Below the pieces are notes generated by a model that saw nothing but the letters and a program-made list of their open reading frames with translations, searched no databases and was not told the origin of the DNA. 64,000 nt of DNA from assembly GCF_023101145.1 (NCBI RefSeq), contig NZ_CP073714.1:3162001-3226000 (forward strand). The letters are read 5' to 3'. Position numbers and translations under genes: made by a program. Positions within the stretch are counted from its first letter, which is position 1. Each line of letters begins with the position of its first letter. Shown piece by piece: positions 52,401 through 59,937 of this stretch. This DNA is from Paenibacillus pabuli (GTDB lineage: Bacteria > Bacillota > Bacilli > Paenibacillales > Paenibacillaceae).

Positions 52401-53966
52401 ATCGAACTGTATACTGCGAACGAGCGGGGAGATACATCTCATAAGCTAGAATATACGCTGTTGACCAAACCGGAAGCTCCCAAGGAAGTGGAATATCGTT
52501 CGACACAGGAGAGCATACAACTTCAGTTCAACAAGAGCCATGTCAAGGGGGCCGAGCAATTCATCATTGAACGTGACGGTGCGGAGATCGGCCGAGTGTC
52601 TGTTGACGAGCCTTACTATGAGGACCAGGGGCTTGAGTCTGGTGTAAATTATGTCTATACCATCAAAACCGTTAATGCTTCCGGTAAGAGTGAGGTCGGT
52701 TTCAATCTAACAGCAGTAACACTGCCTGGCAAAATTCCTTCACCACCTCAAGTGGAAGAACGCTCTCAGCATGGTGCAGATATTGTGTGGGAGATGATTC
52801 CTGGGGCAGCGGGATATCGCATCTATCGAGAAGACGAGCTGATTGCGACAACAATGGAAACGTCCATGCATTTGAGTGAATTGAAAAGTGCCCAACGCTA
52901 TTCCGACTTTTCTATTGTGCCTTTCAATGAGGCGGGAGACGGAGAGACAGTTATTGTACCCGAGTTCGAGACAATGCCATCAGAAGAATTCACCGTTTCT
53001 GCAGTCGCCCAGAGCACAAGCAGTATTGCATTGAACTGGAAGCTGGAATCATTGAATGAAACGGTCGTGCTTTCCCACAATGGGCGGGAGATTTATCGTG
53101 GAAAAGATCGAAGCTACATCTGGACAGGATTAACGGGTGGACAGCGTTATGATGTAATATTGTGGACTGAAAATTCTACGGGGGAAAAAAGCGAAAGCCG
53201 GCAGGCCTCGGCTGTGACTATGCCTTATTCACCTCCAGGCGGAAGTGGAGCTGGTTCACCTGCACCTTCCTCCAAACCGGAAGATGTTCAGTCCGGAGTA
53301 TCTCAGCCTGAGCAAAGTGACAAAGTAGAAGCTAAAGCCAAGAAAGAGGTCAAGTTCATAGATATTGGTCAAACATTCAATAAAGATCAGATTATCTGGC
53401 TTGCAGAACAAAACATCATTCAAGGTGTAAGTGAAACACGTTTCGAACCCCGCCGTCCCATTACAAGAGCTGAGTTCACAGCACTTATTGTGCGATTAAT
53501 GGGTGTGGACACGTCTGCGGATTATCAAAATGCTTTTCAGGATGTGAACGATCAGGATTGGTTTGCTCCTGAGATCGAAGCGGCCGTAAGCCGTGGTTTG
53601 GTACATGGCATGGGGAATGGTAAATTTGCTCCACATGCGCTTGTAACCCGGGAACAGGCATCAAAGATTATTGCGAATGTTATTCGCAAAATTAAACCGG
53701 AACCGGCAACTTCACGTCGTGCGTTTACGGATCAGATGGATGTGTCTGATTGGGCCAAAGAAGAGGTCGAAGAGCTTGCAGGAATGTACATGCTTACCGG
53801 GTATGAAGACGGCAGTTTCCGTCCCATGCAGCATCTGAGCAGATCCGAAGCGGCAGCCTTAATTTTCCGACTGAATAAACTGGTCCGCATTATAGAAGAA
53901 GGTAAGACTGCAGGCGATAATGGAACGAGTATTGATGCTAAGAATATGACATCAAAAGTGGAGTGA
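46452..53966 (+). CDS. Giant SLH surface protein with FN3 and OmpL47-type repeats
   Basis: About 2,504 residues. A TTG start at 46452 follows AAAAGGAGAG; the ATG at 46413 lies inside the terminator hairpin. A signal peptide has a basic KKSRKSVKKQ start and a hydrophobic core. A unique N-terminal domain (to about residue 280) and an Ig-like module come next. One or two FN3 modules are followed by four OmpL47-type repeats (48.1-49.1 kb, each with Wxxxxvxvtitaxxd...YARSxDxxGN). A long run of about seventeen FN3 modules leads to a Pro/Ser linker and three SLH repeats (53.35-53.9 kb). No catalytic domain is visible. It is probably a structural or adhesive surface-layer protein. Confidence 0.9.
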   Translation: MKKSRKSVKKQAEQLTKVVLAFALLSPQALLVEWGSTVIMAEAVETISIVSDTSSMKAVQSSKVKVEMNSDGKYRIVLLPNTNVFYGGDTGNVSTIIDHNGTPVNFKSLPLNYYRINNNVIEMSRQKDNVEYILRVSIVNATSQGGYMKVELEAVNRSGSTLNLGGTFYWDTMVNGNDASPFEVIENGWRNYSGGVQVTAFYANTYNVVDADRIFMGQYNSPDSAQLTGGSSPSSFTPGQTVTATDTAAQFWWNGKATDNQASRKFSTIVGIGPKNAPPSFALSAPSSGQTYYKGEQLQISGTTRDTDVGDLLTVKWSIDGGSENILTQMTATGSNQSFNTNYTLPDSLADGAHTLQVWVMDDKGGVSSAGTVNFTVKSFVVPGTPTFTAVNTNNLTVNWDKKANDASVTYELKNVTTNQTFDTSTSNSRQVTGLTPNTQYSFAVRAKNSVGSYTGYSSPSSKFTLANTPGDAAVSQSGNSVTASWNNNGNPAGTNYKTEIRNSVGQVLASGTTTSTRTELALTGLADGLYDVYVAALNGEGVQTGFIFAGQITKDTTGPTAPSIAVNPSSWTKEDVLVTITAGTDALSSVQKTQYKQGIGGEWKEYTAPITVVSEGNTLIIARSIDAFGNTGQEASVTARVDRTAPTPPVISLNPPEWTHSAVTVTLTAGTDEASGVGLTQYRLGGEGTWVDYREPFTINTEGLTEIQARSVDRASNVSASTSAIARIDKTGPDEPKITLSDDEWTNQDVSFEIISGEDTGSGLAKSQYRLNEQGPWIDYIGKVKVTEEGQTTVYARSLDHVGNVSVVAKALIRLDKTAPTEPIITLSHSGWSKEAVQFTIAGSVDEHAVSYEYSLNGAPYIAGNSGTVNTNGPNVIRARARDAVGNVSKEINRTAYIDQVAPTITFTPNGNGWSDTNISATVQYADSDSGINENSRLYKVTNSTASPDNWNEARSNETEILIESEGIWYIHAKAMDMAGNTYETVSAPYQIQRKPQQPGNASITQINETSAELTWDLPTGEWYTDGYQYEIINQMTGQSWTLDYPEHTLIDHSLSGGQVYDYEIRTRNHTGISDAVSVRALTIPAAPGSLQVRKVDSRPELAEVHFDSVQGATAYRITASSSDGNIVFDETISDSSNIPYITNLIPGSIHTISVTALNESGAGESSRAGFLTLPAAPGEFAAVQIREHEISLAWETVTSATYYSLSRSGAGVYEGLEAEYVDAGLDSGTEYSYELLAANETGEGPVTSLQKLMTLPGAIESLSIVHATTTSLRLSWDSVRGAERYEIFVDGEKRETLPAGTHEYLLTGLTAGKLYQVDVQAGNGSGQGQSNRVTGTTLPESPSGLHFVQPTETGATLRWDAVPGASKYRVVLEGQVYEISDTSLEVHQLSGSRHYTYQVEAGNAAGYGAPTSGELLTLPTRPEGLTVTRTNETSIGVEWESVNTAESYIVSINGTEVGRTSGLAYTAEELSPGMEYLVEVQGVNTSGVGQSASLIQLSKPASPSEIVLEPGVHKANLSWAAVAGASEYVIQQGNKEIYRGTELTTLISGLEDGTMHHYTLLAVNRQGTPSEATGISILTLPEKPVEIKALEVSENSLSLDFTKTGVKGADEYIIERNGREIARMDASETRFVDENLTPGTKYTYRIRAVNASGSGASLTYGITTQTLPLSSDGITVIKGTHESDLTWEAVKGAAAYEIRNQTTGEVQTVSEPSIHLSSLLDGITYAFELTVMNEDGHRSSPVQVIFLTKPISPQTASIAAVTDQSATLDLSGSATRGAEQLIILRDGIEIDRIPADHISYEDKDLTPGERYTYTVKTSNASGDSDTGFDVQLRTLPATITKTLHPEVIEETEAVIKWGKVQGAEGYIVMIANDEFTTITESELTEVTLNGLTSATQYDQVQIVPYNTAGNGSPIIVAPFFTLPHVGSVEMKLYPETDHARLEWAFPYFNETFVVLMGGLELYRGKQKEYIVNELQGGTNYSIELYTANERGDTSHKLEYTLLTKPEAPKEVEYRSTQESIQLQFNKSHVKGAEQFIIERDGAEIGRVSVDEPYYEDQGLESGVNYVYTIKTVNASGKSEVGFNLTAVTLPGKIPSPPQVEERSQHGADIVWEMIPGAAGYRIYREDELIATTMETSMHLSELKSAQRYSDFSIVPFNEAGDGETVIVPEFETMPSEEFTVSAVAQSTSSIALNWKLESLNETVVLSHNGREIYRGKDRSYIWTGLTGGQRYDVILWTENSTGEKSESRQASAVTMPYSPPGGSGAGSPAPSSKPEDVQSGVSQPEQSDKVEAKAKKEVKFIDIGQTFNKDQIIWLAEQNIIQGVSETRFEPRRPITRAEFTALIVRLMGVDTSADYQNAFQDVNDQDWFAPEIEAAVSRGLVHGMGNGKFAPHALVTREQASKIIANVIRKIKPEPATSRRAFTDQMDVSDWAKEEVEELAGMYMLTGYEDGSFRPMQHLSRSEAAALIFRLNKLVRIIEEGKTAGDNGTSIDAKNMTSKVE

Positions 53967-54042
53967 ACGATTTGGATTAAACCACATGTAAATTCATCAT
54001 TTCATCATCGTCAGTAACGATTATCCTTTATTCAACTTTTAA

Positions 54043-54051
54043 TGTTATAAT
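54043..54051 (+). promoter_or_regulatory. Extended -10 promoter of the treR-like gene
   Basis: TGTTATAAT, an extended -10 element, lies about 45 bases before the start codon; no good -35 box is seen. Confidence 0.5.
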
Positions 54052-54095
54052 AGGTTGCCAATATGATAAAAAAGGGTAATGGACAGTGGTGATGA

Positions 54096-54809
54096 ATGAT
54101 GAATAATAAATTTATCCGAATCTATGAAGATATTGCAGCTCGTATTCGGACTGGAGAAATTGAAGCAGGTACGCTGCTTCCTTCGGAACTTGATTTATCG
54201 GAAAGTTATCAAACGTCCAGAGAGACGATTCGCAAAGCGCTGAAAATGCTGTCTGAAGAAGGTTATATTCAGAAAATTCAAGGTAAAGGCTCCATTGTAC
54301 TGGATATACGTAAAATCGATTTTCCTATTTCGGGCCTTGTCAGTTTTAAGGAGCTTGCTAAAAAGATGGGACATCGGGCCAAAACGTATGTTAAGGTTTT
54401 TGAAGAAAAAAAGGTTGATCAAGCCTTGTTCAAGAAAATCAATTTTGGTCTGAATGAAAAGGTCTGGGAGATCAGACGTGTACGCAAAGTGGATGGCGAA
54501 CATGTCATTCTCGATAAGGACCATATAAGCCAGAAGCTTATTCCCGGTTTGAGCAAGGACATATGTAACGACTCCATCTTTGCGTACATTGAAGAAGAGC
54601 TGGGGCTGACTATTTCTTTTGCCAAAAAGGAAATTTTGGTGGAGGAGCCCACAGCTGAGGATCGGGAATTGCTCGATCTCGAAGGCTTCCATAATGTAGT
54701 TGTGGTTAGAAGTCAGGTTTACCTGGAGGATGCAAGTCAATTTCAGTTCACCGAGTCGAGGCACCGACCGGACAAGTTCAGGTTTGTGGATTTTGCCCGG
54801 CGCAGATGA
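54096..54809 (+). CDS. treR: GntR-family regulator, trehalose repressor TreR type
   Basis: A 237-residue regulator with an N-terminal GntR winged helix (GEIEAGTLLPSELDLSESYQTSRETIRKALKMLSEEGYIQ) and a C-terminal UTRA effector domain. The sequence is close to TreR of Bacillales, which binds trehalose-6-phosphate and represses the trehalose PTS and phosphotrehalase. No tre structural genes are next to it in this window, so it acts at a distance or serves another sugar phosphate. Own promoter and terminator. Confidence 0.78.
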   Translation: MMNNKFIRIYEDIAARIRTGEIEAGTLLPSELDLSESYQTSRETIRKALKMLSEEGYIQKIQGKGSIVLDIRKIDFPISGLVSFKELAKKMGHRAKTYVKVFEEKKVDQALFKKINFGLNEKVWEIRRVRKVDGEHVILDKDHISQKLIPGLSKDICNDSIFAYIEEELGLTISFAKKEILVEEPTAEDRELLDLEGFHNVVVVRSQVYLEDASQFQFTESRHRPDKFRFVDFARRR

Positions 54810-54831
54810 TATCTAGTTAATTGTCCAGAGA

Positions 54832-54886
54832 ACAAAGAGAGTACCTCATCACTTCCTATATAGTGAATGAGGTACTCTCTTTGCTG
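54832..54886 (+). terminator. Strong intrinsic terminator after treR
   Basis: CAAAGAGAGTACCTCAT pairs with ATGAGGTACTCTCTTTG, extended by an inner ACT/AGT. It is a long perfect stem with T bases in its right arm. Confidence 0.85.
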
Positions 54887-54925
54887 TGTAGTTCAAAATA
54901 AGTTCCTTATCATGGTAAAAATAAC

Positions 54926-54954
54926 TTGACCAGTAAGCGTTTTCATTTTATTAT
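54926..54954 (+). promoter_or_regulatory. Mannanase promoter with a cre-like box
   Basis: TTGACC (54926-54931) and TATTAT (54949-54954) are 17 bases apart. The spacer carries AGTAAGCGTTTTCAT (54932-54946), which fits the cre consensus with one mismatch, placing CcpA directly under the polymerase. Confidence 0.65.
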
Positions 54955-55126
54955 ATGTCCATAACCTTAACGATAAGGTAATTATATTTAAAAATATTCG
55001 TTTAAATAAAGTTATAGATTTGTGTAAATAACCTTATGTGGTTTGTAGTTTACTTTTGATTTTAGTTAACTTATTGCCTTGAGCAGGGTTAATTGAAATA
55101 AAAAAAAATGTAGGAGGTTCTAGCGA

Positions 55127-56107
55127 ATGGTCAAGTTGCAAAAGTGTACAGTCTTTAGCGTAATTGCTGCACTTATGTTGGTGATTCTGGCGAGTGCGGC
55201 ACCCAAAGCATCTGCTGCTACAGGATTTTATGTAAGCGGAGGCAAATTGTACGATTCCACTGGCAAGGCATTTGTGATGAGAGGTGTCAATCATGGACAT
55301 TCGTGGTTTAAAAATGACCTGAACACGGCTATCCCCGCGATTGCCAAAACAGGTGCCAACACCGTACGGATTGTGCTCTCCAACGGCGTACAGTACACCA
55401 AAGACGATCTGAACTCTGTTAAAAACATCATCAATGTTGTAAGCGCAAACAAAATGATTGCGGTGCTCGAAGTACATGATGCAACAGGTAAGGATGATTA
55501 TAATTCGTTGGATGCAGCAGTGAACTACTGGATTAGCATCAAGGAAGCACTCATTGGCAAAGAGGATAGAGTAATCGTAAATATTGCGAATGAATGGTAT
55601 GGAACTTGGAATGGGAGTGCGTGGGCTGACGGATACAAAAAAGCGATTCCAAAGCTGAGAAATGCCGGTATCAACAATACATTGATCGTGGATGCAGCGG
55701 GCTGGGGGCAGTACCCACAATCCATCGTGGATTATGGACAAAGTGTATTTGCAGCAGATACACAAAAAAATACGGTGTTCTCGATTCACATGTATGAATA
55801 TGCCGGTAAAGACGCGGCAACCGTTAAATCCAACATGGAAAGCGTATTGAACAAAGGTCTTGCCCTGATCATCGGTGAATTCGGTGGTTACCACACGAAC
55901 GGGGACGTCGATGAATATGCGATCATGAAATATGGTCAGGAAAAAGGGGTAGGCTGGCTCGCATGGTCATGGTATGGCAACAGCTCTGATTTGAACTATT
56001 TGGACTTGGCTACGGGCCCTAACGGCAGTTTGACATCCTTTGGAAACACAGTCGTCAACGACACTTATGGAATTAAAAATACATCAAAAAAAGCAGGGAT
56101 CTACTAG
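55127..56107 (+). CDS. Secreted GH5 endo-beta-1,4-mannanase
   Basis: A 326-residue extracellular enzyme. The signal peptide ends at about residue 30 (KASA). The mature part is one GH5 barrel, subfamily 8 in pattern: MRGVNHGHSWF, TGANTVRIVLSNG, the acid/base Glu156 in NIANEWYG, HMYEYAG, the nucleophile Glu251 in IIGEFGGY, and WLAWSWYGNS. It lacks a carbohydrate-binding module. GGAGG precedes the ATG. It cuts mannan, galactomannan or glucomannan outside the cell. It is a single gene under a cre-like box, so probably repressed by glucose. Confidence 0.95.
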   Translation: MVKLQKCTVFSVIAALMLVILASAAPKASAATGFYVSGGKLYDSTGKAFVMRGVNHGHSWFKNDLNTAIPAIAKTGANTVRIVLSNGVQYTKDDLNSVKNIINVVSANKMIAVLEVHDATGKDDYNSLDAAVNYWISIKEALIGKEDRVIVNIANEWYGTWNGSAWADGYKKAIPKLRNAGINNTLIVDAAGWGQYPQSIVDYGQSVFAADTQKNTVFSIHMYEYAGKDAATVKSNMESVLNKGLALIIGEFGGYHTNGDVDEYAIMKYGQEKGVGWLAWSWYGNSSDLNYLDLATGPNGSLTSFGNTVVNDTYGIKNTSKKAGIY

Positions 56108-56189
56108 GGTCATAGGGTCTAACTTTTCTAAAAAGATGCATCTAATCAATTAATGACATAAAGCTTGTTGTGACTAAAAAATCTCACCC

Positions 56190-56221
56190 AAACACTCTGA
56201 CCATACGTCAGGGTGTTTTTT
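56190..56221 (+). terminator. Intrinsic terminator after the mannanase gene
   Basis: AACACTCTGAC (56191-56201) pairs with GTCAGGGTGTT (56207-56217) with one G-T, then T's. Confidence 0.88.
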
Positions 56222-56277
56222 GAATGAAAAACACCAAAGCAACTTCCTTTTGAATTTTTCCGTTTGTATTTAAAAAC

Positions 56278-56296
56278 TTTTGTTTTCAAAACAAAA
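56278..56296 (+). promoter_or_regulatory. Palindromic operator before the rhamnose genes
   Basis: TTTTGTTTT and AAAACAAAA flank one central C, a perfect 19-bp palindrome, 55 bases before the rhaEW start codon. A DeoR-family rhamnose regulator is the likely ligand of such a site, but none is in the window. Confidence 0.5.
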
Positions 56297-56350
56297 CAAA
56301 GATGTTAAACTCTGATTAGGAATAAAACAAACATTATCGGAGGGGAACAA

Positions 56351-58420
56351 ATGGTACAGAGTTTATGGAATTCATCACAGGCTTCGGAGAAAACAACCGG
56401 TCTGGAGCAACTGGTTTACCGATCCAATCTGATTGGGGCAGATCGCCGTGTATGTAACATTTTCGGAGGCAACACGTCTACCAAAACGACGGTGAAAGAT
56501 TTTCGCGGCCGTGATATAGAAGTGATGTATGTAAAAGGCAGCGGATCGGACCTTGCGTCCATGCAGGCGAAGCATTTTACTGGCCTTGGACTTGAAGATA
56601 TCCGTCCATTAATCGAACGAGAATCCATGTCGGATGAAGAGATGGTCGAATATCTGGGGCACTGCATGATCGATTCCAAACACCCGCGTGCGTCCATTGA
56701 GACATTGCTGCATGCTTTCCTTCCATATAAACACGTAGACCATACCCATCCGGATGCGATTATCAGTCTTTGTTGTGCAGATAACGGAAAAGAACTGGCA
56801 AAAGAAATTTACGGGGATCGATTTGTATGGGTTCCTTATGTGCGTCCAGGATTCACACTATCCAAGATGATTGCTGAAAGCGTATTCTCAAATCCGAATG
56901 CCGAGCTTGTTCTGATGGAGAAGCACGGACTTGTGACTTGGGGAGAAACATCGGAAGAATGTTACGCGCAGACGATCAAAATTATTAATGAAGCGGAAGC
57001 TTTCATTGAAGCACGTGTTGACGAAGGAAACCTGTTTGGCGGAGAGAAACATCCTGCATTTGAGGCAGAAGTTCGTCGTCAGATCGTATCCCAAGTCATG
57101 CCAACCATTCGGGGAGCGGTATCGGATAACAAAAAAATGATTTTGTCCTTTGACGATCAGGAGGATGTGCTTGCCTTTGTTGGTGGTACGAATTCACCAG
57201 AATTGTCACAGGTAGGCGCGGCATGCCCGGATCATTTGGTGCATACCAAAGTGGTACCTCTATTCATCGATTGGACACCGGATGCGGAGGATATTGAAGG
57301 GCTGAAATCCAAACTGGTGGAAGGCGTGGCGGCCTACAAAGAACAATATCAACAATATTTTGAGAACAACAAAAATGATGGCGACGTGATGTTTGAAGCT
57401 GCACCCCGCGTCATACTTATCCCCGGTGTGGGCATGATCAACACAGGCAAGAGTTGGGCGCTATCTCAGGTAAGCGGGGCATTGTATCATAGAGCCATTG
57501 CGGTGATGCGCGGTGCGACAAGTCTGGGTCAATTCGTATCCCTCAGCGCCAATGAATCCTACAATGTAGAGTATTGGCCGCTTGAGCTGTACAAATTATC
57601 GCTGGCTCCGGCAGAGACTGAGTTTTCCCGCAAAGTGGCGTTTATTACCGGGGGTGCCGGTGGAATTGGTAGTGAAACGGCACGCAGATTGGTATCCGAA
57701 GGGGCACATGTCGTTCTCGCGGACCTCAATCTTGAAGGAGCGCAGAAGGTAGCTCAGGAAATTAACGATCAATATGGAGCCAATCGTGCATATGCATTGA
57801 AGATGGATGTGACCGATGAAGAAGCCGTGCAATCAGCGTATGCCGAAGTTGCCGTACAATATGGCGGCGTGGACATTATCGTAAACAATGCTGGCCTGGC
57901 CACCTCCAGTCCATTTGACGAAACTTCCTTGAAGGAATGGAACCTGAACATGAATGTGTTGGGTACAGGGTATTTCCTAGTTGCGCGGGAGGCCTTCAAA
58001 TTGATGAAACAGCAGGGAATTGGCGGTAGTATGGTATTTATTGGGTCTAAAAACTCGGTCTATGCGGGTAAAAGTGCCTCTGCTTACAGCTCTGCCAAAG
58101 CTTTGGAAGCTCATCTGGCCCGTTGTATCGCGGCGGAAGGTGGGGAATACGGCATTCGTGTAAATACGATTCTCCCGGATGCCATCCTGCAGGGCTCAGC
58201 AATCTGGAACGGTTCATGGAGAAATGAACGTGCAGCAGCCTATGGCATCGAACCGGATCAACTGGAAGAGTACTATCGTAAACGTACAACGCTGCTCGTC
58301 AATATTTATCCAAGAGATATTGCGGAAGGCATCGCCTTTTTTGCCTCTTCCAAATCGGAAAAAACAACCGGTTGCATGATGACGATTGATGGCGGTGTGC
58401 CAGCAGCATTTACACGATAA
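56351..58420 (+). CDS. rhaEW: Bifunctional rhamnulose-1-phosphate aldolase / L-lactaldehyde dehydrogenase
   Basis: A 689-residue fusion known from Bacillus (RhaEW, YuxG). The N-terminal class II aldolase domain has the metal motif DHTHPDAI and EKHGLVTWG; it splits L-rhamnulose-1-phosphate to dihydroxyacetone phosphate and L-lactaldehyde. The C-terminal part (from about residue 430) is a short-chain dehydrogenase with TGGAGGIG, VNNAGLA and the YSSAK catalytic pair, and it oxidises the lactaldehyde. GGAGGGG precedes the ATG. rhaA follows by 18 bases. Rhamnulokinase is not in this window. Confidence 0.94.
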   Translation: MVQSLWNSSQASEKTTGLEQLVYRSNLIGADRRVCNIFGGNTSTKTTVKDFRGRDIEVMYVKGSGSDLASMQAKHFTGLGLEDIRPLIERESMSDEEMVEYLGHCMIDSKHPRASIETLLHAFLPYKHVDHTHPDAIISLCCADNGKELAKEIYGDRFVWVPYVRPGFTLSKMIAESVFSNPNAELVLMEKHGLVTWGETSEECYAQTIKIINEAEAFIEARVDEGNLFGGEKHPAFEAEVRRQIVSQVMPTIRGAVSDNKKMILSFDDQEDVLAFVGGTNSPELSQVGAACPDHLVHTKVVPLFIDWTPDAEDIEGLKSKLVEGVAAYKEQYQQYFENNKNDGDVMFEAAPRVILIPGVGMINTGKSWALSQVSGALYHRAIAVMRGATSLGQFVSLSANESYNVEYWPLELYKLSLAPAETEFSRKVAFITGGAGGIGSETARRLVSEGAHVVLADLNLEGAQKVAQEINDQYGANRAYALKMDVTDEEAVQSAYAEVAVQYGGVDIIVNNAGLATSSPFDETSLKEWNLNMNVLGTGYFLVAREAFKLMKQQGIGGSMVFIGSKNSVYAGKSASAYSSAKALEAHLARCIAAEGGEYGIRVNTILPDAILQGSAIWNGSWRNERAAAYGIEPDQLEEYYRKRTTLLVNIYPRDIAEGIAFFASSKSEKTTGCMMTIDGGVPAAFTR

Positions 58421-58438
58421 TAAGGAGGGTTCTCGCAC

Positions 58439-59710
58439 ATGGAAAATCAGGTCAAGCAAGCATATGAAGCAGCCAAATCATTATATGCCGAGCATGGAAT
58501 TGATACGGATGAAGTGCTGAAGAAGCTCGCGGAGATCAAAGTGTCTGTTCACTGTTGGCAAGGGGACGATGTGAAAGGTTTTCTGAATAAAGACGGGGAA
58601 CTTACGGGTGGAATATCCGTTACAGGTCAATATCCTGGTGCTGCAACGACACCCGCAGAGCTTCGGGCAGACCTGGAGCAAGCCTTTTCGATGATTCCTG
58701 GCAAACATAAGGTTAATTTGCATGCGATCTATGCGGACACGGACGAACAAGTGGAGCTGGATCGGATTGAGCCAAAGCATTATGAGAACTGGGTGAAATG
58801 GGCGAAAGATCAGGGGCTCGGTCTGGATTTCAATCCAACCTGTTTTTCGCATGAAAAATCAAGTGACGGCTTCACGCTAAGTCATTCCGATCCGGCCATT
58901 CGCAAGTTCTGGATCGATCACTGCAAAGCATCCCGCCGCATTGGTGCTTACTTTGGCGAGCAGCTGGGTCAGACCTGTGTAACTAATGTATGGGTACCGG
59001 ACGGGTTCAAGGATAATCCGGTCGATCGCATGACTCCGCGAAAGCGGCTGAAGGATTCTCTAGATGAGGTATTTGCCGAGAAGCTTGATCCGAAGTATCA
59101 TCTGGATGCGGTAGAGAGCAAGCTCTTTGGCCTTGGTTCCGAAGCATATGTCGTTGGTTCTCATGAATTCTATATGGGCTATGGGCTGCAAAATGATACG
59201 TTAATCTGCCTCGATGCCGGACATTTTCATCCAACGGAAGTTATATCCAACAAACTGTCTTCATTAGCTCTGTTCACCAACGGCATTCTGCTGCATGTCA
59301 GCCGTCCAATGCGTTGGGACAGTGACCATGTTGTCATTATGGATGATGAGCTGCTGGAAATTGCCCGTGAATTGGTGCGTCATGATTTGCTTCCAATGAC
59401 CCATATCGGACTCGATTTCTTTGATGCAAGCATCAACAGGGTTGCTGCTTGGGTGGTTGGTACACGCAACACCATTAAAGCATTGCTGCGTGCGATGCTG
59501 GAACCTGTGGATGCACTGAAATCAGCTGAGTTGGAAGGGGATTACACCCTTCGCCTTGCTTTGACGGAAGAGTTCAAGTCCTATCCTTTCGGGGCGATCT
59601 GGGATTATTATTGTGCCCAGCAGCAAGTACCTGTACGTGAACAGTGGATTGCTGAGATCAAAACGTATGAGCAGGAAGTTTTGCTTCAGCGGGATAAAAG
59701 CTTTGTGTAA
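58439..59710 (+). CDS. rhaA: L-rhamnose isomerase
   Basis: A 423-residue TIM-barrel isomerase converting L-rhamnose to L-rhamnulose, with a two-metal site. Full length. Family segments [51 protein letters not shown] and [19 protein letters not shown] are intact, including the metal-binding His/Asp/Glu residues. GGAGG precedes the ATG. It is the second gene of the rhaEW-rhaA operon and ends at a terminator. Confidence 0.95.
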   Translation: MENQVKQAYEAAKSLYAEHGIDTDEVLKKLAEIKVSVHCWQGDDVKGFLNKDGELTGGISVTGQYPGAATTPAELRADLEQAFSMIPGKHKVNLHAIYADTDEQVELDRIEPKHYENWVKWAKDQGLGLDFNPTCFSHEKSSDGFTLSHSDPAIRKFWIDHCKASRRIGAYFGEQLGQTCVTNVWVPDGFKDNPVDRMTPRKRLKDSLDEVFAEKLDPKYHLDAVESKLFGLGSEAYVVGSHEFYMGYGLQNDTLICLDAGHFHPTEVISNKLSSLALFTNGILLHVSRPMRWDSDHVVIMDDELLEIARELVRHDLLPMTHIGLDFFDASINRVAAWVVGTRNTIKALLRAMLEPVDALKSAELEGDYTLRLALTEEFKSYPFGAIWDYYCAQQQVPVREQWIAEIKTYEQEVLLQRDKSFV

Positions 59711-59787
59711 CCATTAAGTAAACGAAACTGGGAATTAATGCTCCATATAAGATAAAAGTCATTATACAGTCATCATCAATCATGCAG

Positions 59788-59822
59788 TCCACAGTGGAGA
59801 AGTTCTCCGCTGTGGCTTTTTG
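59788..59822 (+). terminator. Terminator of the rhamnose operon
   Basis: CCACAGTGGAGAA pairs with TTCTCCGCTGTGG around one base with one internal T-G, then five T. Confidence 0.88.
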
Positions 59823-59937
59823 CATGGAAAAACAGTGAGTAATGCATAAGTGCAGTCATAAGTTCCATACTAAAAATACATAAAAAAACGCAAAGCACCT
59901 TGTTCGTTATTAAAAAGTAGAGGGGGCTCCATCCGAT

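Noticed and set aside
48121-53240. Tandem DNA repeats or a misassembly in the giant SLH gene
   Set aside because: The repeats are visible at protein level only; the DNA of the modules is well diverged and the frame stays open throughout.
54195-54764. A 189-codon minus-strand frame within the treR-like gene
   Set aside because: Shadow of the GntR/UTRA coding sequence, with no supporting features.
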